From assembly GCF_964019385.1 (NCBI RefSeq), contig NC_088647.1, positions 17,026,989 through 17,090,988 of the forward strand: 64,000 nt of DNA. The letters run 5' to 3'. Shown here piece by piece: positions 40,953-50,963 of this stretch; within the stretch, counting starts at the first letter, position 1, and every line of letters starts with the position of its first letter. The notes under the pieces are model-generated. The model worked only from the letters and a program-made list of their open reading frames with translations. It was not told where the DNA came from and made no database searches. Source of the stretch: Sycon ciliatum (Eukaryota; Porifera; Calcarea; Leucosolenida; Sycettidae). The position numbers and the translations under genes were made by a program.

Positions 40953-42626
40953 ATGGCTGACGATCTTGAAGTTCACAATGCCATCGGCAAAGATGGGAGC
41001 AATCTTCGCTGCTGCGTGGCGTGCCACAGCGCAACAGACTCTCTCAAGATGAAGGTATTGAATTGCTTGCACGCCATGTGCGTCACATGTCTCGGACAAT
41101 ATTTGAGCAATGACGGAACGGTGTCGTGCTTCAAATGCCTGACTGTGGCTGCATCAGGTATGCCAGGAGTAAGACTGGAGGAATCCCTAGCCGACTGGCC
41201 AGTTCAAAAGGTAGAGGTGAGAGGTAAGGAAAGTAGCGAGCTGCAATCAGATCATCCAGAGAAACAGCTCGTATGTCAAAGCCTAGAATGCCAGGGAGAA
41301 TCTTCCCCAGCTACCTCGCTATGTGTCGACTGTGGATTATACATGTGTGAGGGACATGAGAAACTACACTTGATGAAGAGAAGCTGCTATGGACACCATC
41401 TCCAGTCAGTGCACACGATGAGAACGGCAGCAGAGGACGACACCGTAGCCGATTCAGAATTCCTCCATTGTAGCCTGCACCCACATTTTCTAGTGAAATC
41501 CTACTGCAAGAAATGTGAACAGTTGATATGTCAGAGGTGCTCCCAGCAGCATCATGCTAGCTGTTCACCAAGTATTGAAGAGATTCCCACAGCAGCTGAA
41601 AGAAAACGAGCTCAGTGGAAGTCGCTGCTAAGTGATTCTAGCGACGCGTGGAGAGAACACCTCAGTGAAATGAATGTGCACATTGCAAAACGAACCGCAG
41701 ACATCAATGAGAAGGTGGAGGCATTGTCTGAGAAAATTGTAGCTGATTTCAATACGCACATCAAAAACCTGCAGCGCAGACAAGAAGATCTTCTGAATGA
41801 GCTGGACACTCGGCGCTGCAAAGCACTGCAAGACCTGGAGAAGCAGTCCGCCATTGTGGGAAAGAAAACCTTTCAACTGGATTGCTGTGAGCATCTCGTG
41901 CAGAATCTCGGCAACAGTAATCTCTTGACTGCAGAGAAGATCCTGCAGACACAGATCAAGGATGTTGTCAATAGCAACGAGGAAGCTGATGCCATTGATG
42001 ATCATCGAGTGGATATTGATTTCACTGTATCCTACCGTGCATTTGCAGCGGATGATCAGGAGAAAAAGCGTACATCACAGCTTGGACGTCTTGTCGACTC
42101 TGCCTCCCGCGCAGAGTCAGTGAAGAAGAATACTGAACGTGTGCAGCCAGTGTTCGATCCATTTAGCTGCAAGCCTACAAAGTTTTCTCTGTCGAGTGAT
42201 AGATATGAAGTATCACATACAGATGCTTCCACTTTTGACACAATCTCTACATTGGGCAGTTATTGCCATGGCGTGGTGGAGTGCTCAGCCCAGATCAGTT
42301 GCCGTGGAAATGGGGTCTTCCTTGGGGTGGTTAAAGAACGTTGTTCAACACATGCGCCGTGTACAGAAGAGAGGCCATTCTTGGGTTGGTGCAGCCACAG
42401 TCGCTGCCAAGAGTACAGTGTGGGCAACAACACAAGTCTTGGTCAAAGATGGCAAGATGGTGACATCATAGCACTGCGGTTGGATTGTGATCAGCACACA
42501 CTGACAGGGACACACCAGAGATCTGGCCAGAGTGACACCATTGCTGTACCCAGGGGTAAGCTGTGCTTTGCTGCAGAGATGAGTTGCCCGGCATCGATCA
42601 GGTTTTTGCCTTGTCTCTCTAGTTAA
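40953..42626 (+). CDS. TRIM gene 3: RING, two B-boxes, coiled coil, SPRY-like
   Basis: 557 aa from MADDLEVHN; the open frame begins at 40830 but the first 41 codons are not conserved in the paralogues. The RING, both B-boxes, coiled coil and SPRY-like domain are intact. SPRY class 2 like gene 2, with extra changes (Y50 in the RING region, SQQHH in B-box 2, RRCKA in the coiled coil). Residues 85-100 match gene 1 (QKVEVRGK). The shared leader is kept only from about 40910 (CAAAGAAAATGTTTTTCTACC); upstream is the GC-rich right end of family P instead of the usual 5' flank. Confidence 0.9.
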   Translation: MADDLEVHNAIGKDGSNLRCCVACHSATDSLKMKVLNCLHAMCVTCLGQYLSNDGTVSCFKCLTVAASGMPGVRLEESLADWPVQKVEVRGKESSELQSDHPEKQLVCQSLECQGESSPATSLCVDCGLYMCEGHEKLHLMKRSCYGHHLQSVHTMRTAAEDDTVADSEFLHCSLHPHFLVKSYCKKCEQLICQRCSQQHHASCSPSIEEIPTAAERKRAQWKSLLSDSSDAWREHLSEMNVHIAKRTADINEKVEALSEKIVADFNTHIKNLQRRQEDLLNELDTRRCKALQDLEKQSAIVGKKTFQLDCCEHLVQNLGNSNLLTAEKILQTQIKDVVNSNEEADAIDDHRVDIDFTVSYRAFAADDQEKKRTSQLGRLVDSASRAESVKKNTERVQPVFDPFSCKPTKFSLSSDRYEVSHTDASTFDTISTLGSYCHGVVECSAQISCRGNGVFLGVVKERCSTHAPCTEERPFLGWCSHSRCQEYSVGNNTSLGQRWQDGDIIALRLDCDQHTLTGTHQRSGQSDTIAVPRGKLCFAAEMSCPASIRFLPCLSS

Positions 42627-43327
42627 TAACCTCTTGGCGTGTCTTGTGCCAGTGGTAATTTATCTCTGCTCTAGTCGTCGGCCAAGCAGGTCTGAATGAC
42701 GTCATCAATACTTCATACAGTATGCTAGTGCTAGGATACAGTACTGGTCTGTACATGACTGTACTACAGTGTATTGGTATTACCAGTGCATATGTACATG
42801 TAGGTTATGGGCCACAACATCACTCTGATAGTCCAGTGCCTTCTTTCCACCTTCACATGTACCGCTACATGTACATGTGTTGCACTTTCAACATGGTAGC
42901 CAGCAATGCTGATGGAATGCTGGTATCTCCTTCCGTATAACCATGCTATATGCTACTGGTTTTTGTATGTTGAATGATATATGCACTAGAGAGTGTAGGG
43001 GGTATGGCCTTCAGCTACGTCTGTGCCTGTTCGCTTCAGCATAGTTGTGCGCAGATTTGAGTGTTTTATGATTTTGTCGAAGACATTTCGCTTACACTTT
43101 GTGCACTTCTTACTCTCTCCCCTGTACAAACAATTTTGAATGCCTTGCGCAACTGCTTGATCTGGAGGCATATATTTCGAAGCCATGACCATGATTTTCC
43201 CAATGCCTTGTCTCACCATCTCATCTATTGTCAGACTCATAGATATAGTGATTGTAGAACACGGCGGCGGCCATGCTGAACATCAATCAGTACTACAACT
43301 ACAAGTACAAGTCATGTACGTTGTACA
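42627..43327. repeat. Shared 3' flank of the TRIM units (unit 3)
   Basis: Matches the first 700 bp after the other genes, including the antisense small frame, then stops at GTACA where the family P MITE begins. Units 1, 2 and 4 continue here with CTTATAGCTGTAGC. Confidence 0.75.
42986..43240 (-). CDS. Antisense small ORF in TRIM 3' flank, full-length form
   Basis: 84 codons: MSLTIDEMVRQGIGKIM, KYMPPDQAVAQG, then CTKCKRNVFDKIIKHSN and a final EGH segment. The Cys-x2-Cys pair with later histidines could bind zinc. It is convergent with TRIM gene 3. Two of four units keep this full frame. No family was recognised. It may be a real small gene carried in the duplicated unit, part of a larger spliced gene, or neutral sequence. 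Confidence 0.4.
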   Translation of the reverse strand: MSLTIDEMVRQGIGKIMVMASKYMPPDQAVAQGIQNCLYRGESKKCTKCKRNVFDKIIKHSNLRTTMLKRTGTDVAEGHTPYTL

Positions 43328-43531
43328 TGTTGTGGACATGGAAATCCGGTCGCACGTCTAGCGGCCCCAGGGTGCTGGCCATGCAGCCGTGGATAAGCGG
43401 TACACACATGCATGTTATGCGCTGCAACGCGCTAGTCGAATCGCATCAACATGTGTGCCCTTCACCCAGCGGTCTGTACGCGCTCAGGGCGCCGGCCCCG
43501 GTCAATTGACCGGATTTCCATGTCCACGACA
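43328..43531. mobile_element. MITE family P with 5-bp GTACA flanks
   Basis: TGTTGTGGACATGGAAATCC and its near-reverse complement form the ends, and GTACA lies on both sides (43323-43327, 43532-43536). It is 204 bp with a GC-rich centre (GGGCGCCGGCCCCGGTC). Partial copies lie at 33411-33515, 38460-38550, 39060-39140, 40848-40905 and 50068-50195. GTACA is frequent in this genome, so the duplication could be coincidence. Confidence 0.6.
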
Positions 43532-43680
43532 GTACATCACAATCATGTACAAGTACTAGTACAGTAGTAGTATAATTATTATAGTACTAGTACATGTACA
43601 TTGTACTTCATTTGTCGCGGTGCATGCTACTGTAGTACTGATGAACTGGTTTTCGTCACCATGTACCAGGTCACTGCTCA

Positions 43681-43769
43681 TACTACAGTGCTAGCAACTG
43701 AAATCCGACCCCCTGGCCGCGCGCTGTGCCGCCCAGGGAGTCGGATTTCAGTTGCCAGCACTGTAGTAT
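43681..43769. repeat. Hairpin, arms about 36 bp
   Basis: TACTACAGTGCTAGCAACTG and the following bases pair with 43733-43769; the loop is about 18 bp of GC-rich sequence. It lies 140 bp upstream of TRIM gene 4 and is absent upstream of genes 1-3. Confidence 0.75.
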
Positions 43770-43907
43770 ACCGGTATCACTATCAGTGCTGCGCTGCTCA
43801 GTATTATAATGACTATTAATGAGAGTAAAAAATTAATATAAAAATGTACTGTGTGTGAGGACGAAGAAAATGTTTTTTTTAACCATTTACAACTCTGCAT
43901 CTTTGAA

Positions 43908-45587
43908 ATGGCTGACGATATTGGAGTTCACAATGCCATCGGCAAAGATGTGAGCAATCTTCGCTGCTGCGTGGCGTGCCACAGCGCAGCAGGCTCTCTC
44001 AAGATGAAGGTATTGAATTGCTTGCACGCCATGTGCGTCACGTGTCTCGGACAACATTTGAGCAATGACGGAACGGTGTCGTGCTTCAAATGCCTGACAT
44101 TGGCAGCATCAGGTATGCCAGGAGTAAGACTGGAGGAATCACTAGCCGACTGGCCAGTTCAAAGGGTAGAGATGAGAGGCAAGGAAGGTAGCGAGCTGCA
44201 GTCAGATCATTCAGAGAAACAGACCGTATGTCAAAGCCTAGAATGCCAGGGAGAATCTTCCCCAGCTACCTCGCTATGTGTTGACTGTGGATTATACATG
44301 TGTGAGGGACATGAGAAAGTACATTTGATGAAGAGAAGCTGCTATGGACACCATCTCCAGTCAGTGCACTCGATGAGAACGGCAGCGCCAGCAGAGGGCG
44401 ACACAGTAGCCGATTCAGAATTCCTCCATTGTTCCCTGCACCAACATTTTCTAGCGAAATCCTACTGCAAGAAATGTGAACAGTTGATATGTCGAAGGTG
44501 TTCCGAGCAGCGTCATGCTAGCTGTTCACCAAGTATTGAAGAGATTCCCACAGCAGCTGAAAGAAAACGATCTCAGTGGAAGTCGCTGCTAAGTAATTCT
44601 AGCGACTCGTGGAGAGAACACCTCAGTGACATGAATGTGCACATTTCAACACGCACCGCAGAAATCAATGAGAAGGTGGAGGCATTGTCAGAGGAAATTG
44701 TAGCTGATTTCAATACGCACATCAAAAACCTGCAGCGCAGACAAGAAGATCTTCTGAATGAGCTGGACACTCGGCGCTGGAAAGCACTGCAAGACCTGGA
44801 GAAGCAGTCCAGCATTGTGGAAAAGAACACCTTTCAACTGGATTGCTGTGAGCATCTCGTGCTGAATCTCGCCAACAGTCATCTCTTGGCTGCAGAGAAG
44901 ATCCTGCAGACACAGATCAAGGATGTTGTCAATAGCAACGAGGCAGCTGATATTAGTGATGATCATCGAGTGGATGTTGATTTCACTGTATCCTACCGTG
45001 CATTTGCAACGGATGATATGGAGAAGAAGCGTACATCACAGCTTGGACGTCTTGTCGACTTTGCCTCCCGCACAGAGTCAGTGTGGAAGAATACTGTACA
45101 AGTGCAGCCAGTGTTCGATCCAATTAGCTGCGAACCTGCAAAGTTTTCTCTGTCGAGTGATGGACGTGAAGTATCACATACAGATGTTTACACTTTGGAC
45201 ACAATCTCCACACTGGGCAGTTATTGCCATGGCGTGGTGGAGTGCTCAGCCCAGATCAGTCGCCTTGTAACAGGGGTCTCCCTTGGGGTCGTTAAAGAAA
45301 GTTGCACAACACATGCTCCATGTACAGGAGAGAGGCCATTCTTGGGTTGGTATTGCTACACGAACTACCAAGAGTACAGTGCGGGCAACAACACAAGTCT
45401 TGGTCAGGTATGGCAAGATGATGACATCATAGCACTGCGGTTGGATTGTGATCAGCACACACTGACAGGGACACACCAGAGATCTGGCCAGAGTGAGACC
45501 ATTGCTGTGCCCAGCGGTAAGCTGTGCTTTGCTGCAGAGATGGGTCACCTGACAGGGATCAGGTTTTTGCCTTGTCTCTCTAGTTAG
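43908..45587 (+). CDS. TRIM gene 4: RING, two B-boxes, coiled coil, SPRY-like
   Basis: 559 aa from the shared MADD start; the open frame begins at 43851 in the leader. Two extra residues (PA in TAAPAEGD) lie between the B-boxes. Zinc ligands are intact. SPRY class 1: SRLVTG, WYCYTNYQ and GHLTG as in gene 1. Residues 84-105 (QRVEMRGKEGSELQSDHSEK) match gene 2. The coiled coil is class 1 (SSIVEKNTF). The stop is TAG at the normal place. The leader GAGGACGAAGAAAATG is kept. Confidence 0.9.
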   Translation: MADDIGVHNAIGKDVSNLRCCVACHSAAGSLKMKVLNCLHAMCVTCLGQHLSNDGTVSCFKCLTLAASGMPGVRLEESLADWPVQRVEMRGKEGSELQSDHSEKQTVCQSLECQGESSPATSLCVDCGLYMCEGHEKVHLMKRSCYGHHLQSVHSMRTAAPAEGDTVADSEFLHCSLHQHFLAKSYCKKCEQLICRRCSEQRHASCSPSIEEIPTAAERKRSQWKSLLSNSSDSWREHLSDMNVHISTRTAEINEKVEALSEEIVADFNTHIKNLQRRQEDLLNELDTRRWKALQDLEKQSSIVEKNTFQLDCCEHLVLNLANSHLLAAEKILQTQIKDVVNSNEAADISDDHRVDVDFTVSYRAFATDDMEKKRTSQLGRLVDFASRTESVWKNTVQVQPVFDPISCEPAKFSLSSDGREVSHTDVYTLDTISTLGSYCHGVVECSAQISRLVTGVSLGVVKESCTTHAPCTGERPFLGWYCYTNYQEYSAGNNTSLGQVWQDDDIIALRLDCDQHTLTGTHQRSGQSETIAVPSGKLCFAAEMGHLTGIRFLPCLSS

Positions 45588-46968
45588 TCACCTCTTGGTT
45601 TGTCCTGTGCCAGTGGTAATTTATCTCTGCTCTAGTCGGCCAAGCAGGTCTGAATGACGTCATCAATACTTCATACAGTATGCTAGTGCTAGGATACAGT
45701 ACTGGTCTGTACATGCCTGTACTACAGTGTATTGGTATTACCAGTGCATTATGTACATGTAGGTTATGGGCCGCAACATCACTCTGATAGTCCAGTGCCT
45801 TCTTTCCACCTTCACATGTACCACTGCATGTACATGTATTTCACTCTCAGCATGGTAGCCAGCAATGCTGATGGAATGCTGGTATTTCCTTCCGTATAAC
45901 CATGCTGTATGCTACTTGTTTTTTTATGTTGAATGGTATATGCACTAGAGAGTGTCGGGGGTATGGCCTTCAGCTACTTCTGTGCCTGTTCGCTTCAGCA
46001 TAGTTGTGCGCAGATTTGAGTGTTTTATGATTTTGTCGAAGACATTTCGCTTGCACTTTGTGCACTTCATGCTCTCTCCCCTGTACAAACAATTTTGAAT
46101 GCTGATCCCTTGCGCAATTGCTTCATCTGGAGTCATATATTTCGGAGCCATGACCATGATTTTCCCAATGCCACGTCTCACCATCTCATCTATTGTCAGA
46201 CTCATAGTTATAGTGATTGTAGAACACAGCGGCGGCCATGCTGAACATCAATCAGTACTACAAGTACAAGTCATGTACGTTGTACTTATAGCTGTAGCAT
46301 CTTTACCGGCCCATCCCCGCCCCGTCTCTCAACAAGACCGTAGTGCATGTCTATGAATACTCAGTGCGGCCATGCGCTGCCTTCATTACACTCCTGCTCG
46401 GGCTGCCCAGATTTCCATTTTGCCCTGGTTCACCAGTGGTGACCAGCGGGGACTTCACATGGGTACTCGGGTACTACACTGAATATCGTCTCCTACGAAC
46501 AAGGGATGACCAGGATGTGAAGAGTTGGCTGAGCAGAGCACACTTGGAATGAAGGTGCACTGCTAGAATCCGTTGATTAGCTGACTGTTCATCTCAGTTT
46601 GATTCTGCCACACATAGCATTTCTCGCAGATATGCACTTTAAATCCAGACTTTCTAAAGCAACATACAATGGCCTTCGAGTCCCCCCCCCCCCCACACAC
46701 ACACACAATAGGCTTGGGGTGCAGAAAGTGCAATCCAGCACATCTGGTTGTCTATCTGGTAAGGTTGCCTATCATGTTTTAAACAACGCTTCAGCATCTC
46801 TGGAGCAGATTTCGGCGGATTCAATGATGCCGGCATAATTATTATTTGGTGGTTGAAAATTCGGAGCATAATTATTTGTCATCCTTTAGGAGGTAGCTAC
46901 GTAGGAGCAGAATTGTACACGATTGTACCTGATTAACAACAGTTCTAGTATGTACATGTATGACGTGT
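45588..46968. repeat. Shared 3' flank of the TRIM units (unit 4)
   Basis: Parallel to the flank of gene 2 almost to its end, including the C run and family K sequence (46800-46870), up to the insertion point of the pogo-like element at 46970. Confidence 0.75.
45945..46205 (-). CDS. Antisense small ORF in TRIM 3' flank, full-length form
   Basis: 86 codons, beginning MSLTIDEMVRRGIGKIMVM and ending GHTPDTL, with CTKCKRNVFDKIIKHSN in the middle. It differs from the 42986 copy at several residues and has two extra residues (SI) but keeps the frame. Same uncertainty as that copy. Confidence 0.4.
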   Translation of the reverse strand: MSLTIDEMVRRGIGKIMVMAPKYMTPDEAIAQGISIQNCLYRGESMKCTKCKRNVFDKIIKHSNLRTTMLKRTGTEVAEGHTPDTL

Positions 46969-46969
46969 A

Positions 46970-49938
46970 CAGTCAACTTCGCCAATAACGACACTCGGCG
47001 GGGCATCAGAAAAGTGTCCTTATAACCGAAGTCCCATTTGAATGTATGTGAACCCATAGTTTGTATAGTATGACATGCATATCAAAATGAAGCTCTTTTC
47101 TTGCTCTATGTCAATGTGTACTTTATTTTCATTTTGCAGTGAAAGGAACTAAAAATTCAATATGCAAGGGAAATCAATTGAAAAATATGCCTTTTTGAGC
47201 CATCTACAGGGCCAGAGACATGTACATGTACATGTATGTTGATTACTGTACAATCATGTACAACTACATGTACATTGTATACATATACATGTCATGTAGG
47301 TGTGCTGGTAAATCCAACAATTTTGAAGCCAACATAAAAAAGGAAGAAAAAGCCCCCCTCCCTTGGCTGTATTTTCTTGCATGTGTGCCTTTATATCCAT
47401 CACCATAGGTTCTGGTACTTATTATTATTATTATTATTATTAATTCAACATCTCCTGGCTCGTCAGAAGACTGCCAATATATATGAGAAGTCGGGTGGTA
47501 GCCAACCACGGCGAACTGAATAATAAGGAGAGAAACAAAGAGAGTACTGCAAGGGGAGGCATGACGAAAATGGTGAGATTATTTAGGACGAAGAAGCTGA
47601 AGCTTGAACTTCTGCATGACAGGTACTTGAAATAGCTGTCAAAAGCCCAGAAAGTCGTTATTCAAGCAGTGAATATGACCTGGGGGGCACTAAAAGCATG
47701 TCGCTATACGCGAATTGTCGTTATTCAGATAGTTATATCCGAAGTTAATGTAGGGATTCCAGTCAAAATTTCAAATTCATAATTCAAGCTAGCTTGTTCT
47801 TGGACAATGTCACCGAGGAAATGAGAAATCCTATGGTACCAATTTTATCAAAATCGGTCCAGGCATTCGAAAGTTATAGCCATTTTTCTACAGCGAAATG
47901 GGTGTATTTTTCTCTGGCGATCAAATGGGAAATCGGCTCAAAACATGGTCAAACCACTGCACAGCCACCACCTAGCTACATACATTTTCACACGAATCAG
48001 ATGAAATTTTGTCACAGTTTACAGCCGGCCTCTTATCCTTGCCTTGACTTGAGCGGATGACATACGCACGCTTCGATTCGGCGAACCTACCCCTCTTCTT
48101 CACACGGCTTTGGCCGACAAGGACGTCAAGTCACCAGCACGGCTTTGGCCATTGCCGACAAGGACGGCAAGTCACAAACACGCCAATGTTGATGTTGTCG
48201 ATGCCGTTCTCTGCAGAGCTTGCAAGTTGCGAACCAAATCCAGAAGACGCTGTCGATGGGAGCTGGGATCAGGCTGATCATGGTGAGAGATACTGCATCA
48301 GCTCCAACACCAACCAGTTCGATCGGTAATGACGGCAGCTCACTGTTCTCCGCCAGCGCACGAGTCGTAAATCCAAGCCGCCGCCTGTTCTCCTTGTTCC
48401 TCGCAAACAGGAGATAGTACAGAATCGTGTACTACGTCGTGCTCACTAGGCACAGCGCAATCCTGGTCTTCGTGCTGCTTGATACTCGCGATCAGCTGAC
48501 TGCGCTGGGGGTAACACCTAGTTTCTAGTGTAGATCTACTCTTCTTCCTCGCACTTGAAAAAATCGCCATGTCGGAGGTGCTTTTAGTCCTACTCGGCGC
48601 ACTCAAATTTTGTTGCGCTGCTCTACCTTGCTTGAGAAAAACACCGGCATGGGTGATTCCGAAAGGTTTTTGGGTGATGAAGCTGAAAATCGGTTTAAGA
48701 ATCCCCTAAGATGCCATTTTAGACTTGAAAATCGCCTTCAATTTCTTCTTTGACTGATCGCAATGGCCTAATTTTGCCGCACGGCGATCAAAAACCCCAC
48801 ATTGGACAACTGAAAACCTCAGGAAGCCACTGGTGACTTCAAAAATCCTCCAGAACTTACGATATCCCAGCGCACTGGCCTAGAATGAGCCGTCATCGCG
48901 CGACCAAACTTTTGTGTGTAGCGCGTGGAGAAAGTCCTCGAACCCAGTCGGCCAGATCCTGGAACCCCTATTAAAGGGGAAGTATACCCTAAAATCAAAT
49001 TTTCACCAGTTGTAGTCTTCTGGGTGCTGAGTCGAATGGTCTTGGTCCGAGGAAGCTGCGGCGCTCCCTTCCTACTTGAATCCCAATCGAACTCGCGCAC
49101 TTCCACCGAAACTGGGTGACTGCGCCCTACTAGATGGGGATTTGTATGCAAAATGTCACTAAAAGCGCCATTTCGTTCTTATAAAAGCACGGATGACCGC
49201 GATTGGCCCATATGTTGTAGTCTTTTGGACGCTGAGTCGACTGGTTTTGGTCCGAAAAGGCTGCGATGCAGCGTTCCTCCTTTATTCCCAATCGAACATG
49301 GTTGAAGAAGCGGTCACGTGCTCCTGCGTACACCAGTCAGCTGGTCACCGTGCCTGCAGGGTACAACTTACTAGCCTGTTTGACCTTTTTTGGGTGCAGT
49401 CCTGTCACTCGAGTTGAACTCGAGTTGAACCTTGGTGTGAAAGTTGTCGCCTGCTGGCGCGGTGACCAGGTGATTTGGGCACCCAGGAGCACGTGACCGC
49501 TTGTTCAACCATGTTCGATTGGGAATAAAGGAGGAACGCTGCATCGCAGCCTTTTCGGACCAAAACCAGTCGACTCAGCGTCCAAAAGACTACAACATAT
49601 GGGCCAATCGCGGTCATCCGTGCTTTTATAAGAACGAAATGGCGCTTTTAGTGACATTTTGCATACAAATCCCCATCTAGTAGGGCGCAGTCACCCAGTT
49701 TCGGTGGAAGTGCGCGAGTTCGATTGGGATTCAAGTAGGAAGGGAGCGTCGCAGCTTCCTCGGACCAAGACCATTCGACTCAGCACCCAGAAGACTACAA
49801 CTGGTGAAAATTTGATTTTAGGGTATACTTCCCCTTTAAATGTATACAGTTAGATGGGTCTTTGCTCTGGGCATGGAAATTCGGTCGTTATTCGCGAATT
49901 GTCGTTATATCCGCAGTCGTTATTAGCGAAGTTGACTG
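46970..49938. mobile_element. pogo/mariner-like element, family M, about 3 kb
   Basis: CAGTCAACTTCGCCAATAAC at the left and a near-reverse complement (GTTATTAGCGAAGTTGACTG) at the right; TA at 46968-46969 and 49939-49940. The paralogous flank of TRIM gene 2 is unoccupied here (38316-38326). It contains a CGCGAATTGTCGTTATT-type subterminal repeat near 47715 and 49890, ATT microsatellites at 47420-47440 and the foldback element 48975-49835. No transposase frame was recognised in 47,100-48,900, so it looks non-autonomous. Confidence 0.8.
48975..49835. mobile_element. TTAA foldback MITE with about 360-bp arms (Kolobok/T2-like)
   Basis: TTAA flanks both ends (48971-48974, 49836-49839). The ends are AGGGGAAGTATACCC and its complement. 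Almost the whole element is one inverted repeat: 48975 to about 49335 pairs with about 49478-49835. TTAA targets with AGGGG ends fit Kolobok/T2-type MITEs; piggyBac is the alternative. The 110-codon and 64-codon frames in the arms are shadows of the repeat. Confidence 0.85.
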
Positions 49939-50067
49939 TAGATCTACAGTGTAGATGTAGTACAGTGCACCTGATTAGTGCTGGTGGTCTACATGGGAAA
50001 GGGACGAGATAGGCACCGGCAGATTATGCCAGCACACATGCATTGCGCTGGTCCTCACCATGTCCAT

Positions 50068-50195
50068 GACTTACGCCTTTGGCTTTGTCAGTTTGTGCAC
50101 TGCATGCACGCAGGGTTCTGTACGCGCTGAGGTGAGGGCGCCGACCCCGGCCCGGTCAATCTACTGGATTTCCATGTCCGCTACAGTACAGTACT
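50068..50195. mobile_element. Family P right-end fragment
   Basis: TGCACTGCATGCACGCAGGG, GGGCGCCGACCCCGGCC and TACTGGATTTCCATGTCCG match the right half of family P. Only the right half is present; family K sequence precedes it. Confidence 0.6.
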
Positions 50196-50216
50196 GACTA
50201 CTGTCAGTGTCTAGTC

Positions 50217-50267
50217 TACATCACAATCATGTACTTCATTTGTCGCGGTGCATGCTACTAGTACTAA
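50217..50267. promoter_or_regulatory. Orphan piece of TRIM 5' flank
   Basis: CATCACAATCATGTACTTCATTTGTCGCGGTGCATGC-type sequence (two stretches under 20 bp shared exactly) matches the 5' flank of genes 2 and 4 (35045-35075, 43605-43632). It is cut by the composite MITE at 50268 and no TRIM gene follows. It is called upstream sequence by similarity only; no promoter element was demonstrated. Confidence 0.55.
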
Positions 50268-50285
50268 GGCCATCCAGAATTTTAA

Positions 50286-50963
50286 AGGGGAAGTGCATCG
50301 ATTTTTCGAGTAGGGTCCAGAAGAAAGACAATTTGATATCGGTTCGAATGGCATATCTCTCGCTTCCATACGATAAGCTAAACTACTTGCCAAATCGCCA
50401 ATTGTATACTCACGTTGCCATAGCGACCAGCGCAGTGATGACGTATGAAAGGCTTAGCTCCATCACAGAGAAGGTCGATCACTGCAGAAATTGGTCATTT
50501 TCAATTGTCTTTAATATTGTATTCACGATGTGAAAGTAGTGCTGTGTTCAATGCTGTTAGTGCCGTGAACTGTTTATCGGCCTTCTCCTGCATTTCCCTA
50601 GGCTGACTGTGCCGAGGAAATGGTTTCCTCTAGGAGAAGATGCTCGGTATTCGCCTTCTCTCCTGCGACATGTTCAGCAAACTTTCAAACCTATGACATT
50701 ATTTCATTCGTCAATTATCCACCACCAGTCGTCTCACCTGGCTTCAGAAGATGTTACGAGAGATAGGAGAGTCGCCAGGAAGCACCACATCCATCTTCAG
50801 GAAGTGGAAAGAGCAAGCGGCATGGTCCTTGGTTGGGGTAAATGCTGAACGTCTGATTTGTCCCAACCAAGGCTTATCGTATGGAAGCGAGAGATATGTC
50901 ATTCAAACCGATATCAAATTGTCTTCCTTCTGGACCCTACTCGAAAAATCGATGCACTTCCCC
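50286..50963. mobile_element. TTAA-type MITE, family B, complete
   Basis: AGGGGAAGTGCATCGATTTT at both ends (inverted), with similarity continuing about 105 bp inward. It sits in the TTAA of the family A end (GAATTAATTCG); TTAA is visible at the left (50282-50285), while the right has only TAA. It shares the TTAA-AGGGGAAGT end with the foldback at 48975, suggesting the same superfamily. Non-coding. Confidence 0.75.
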
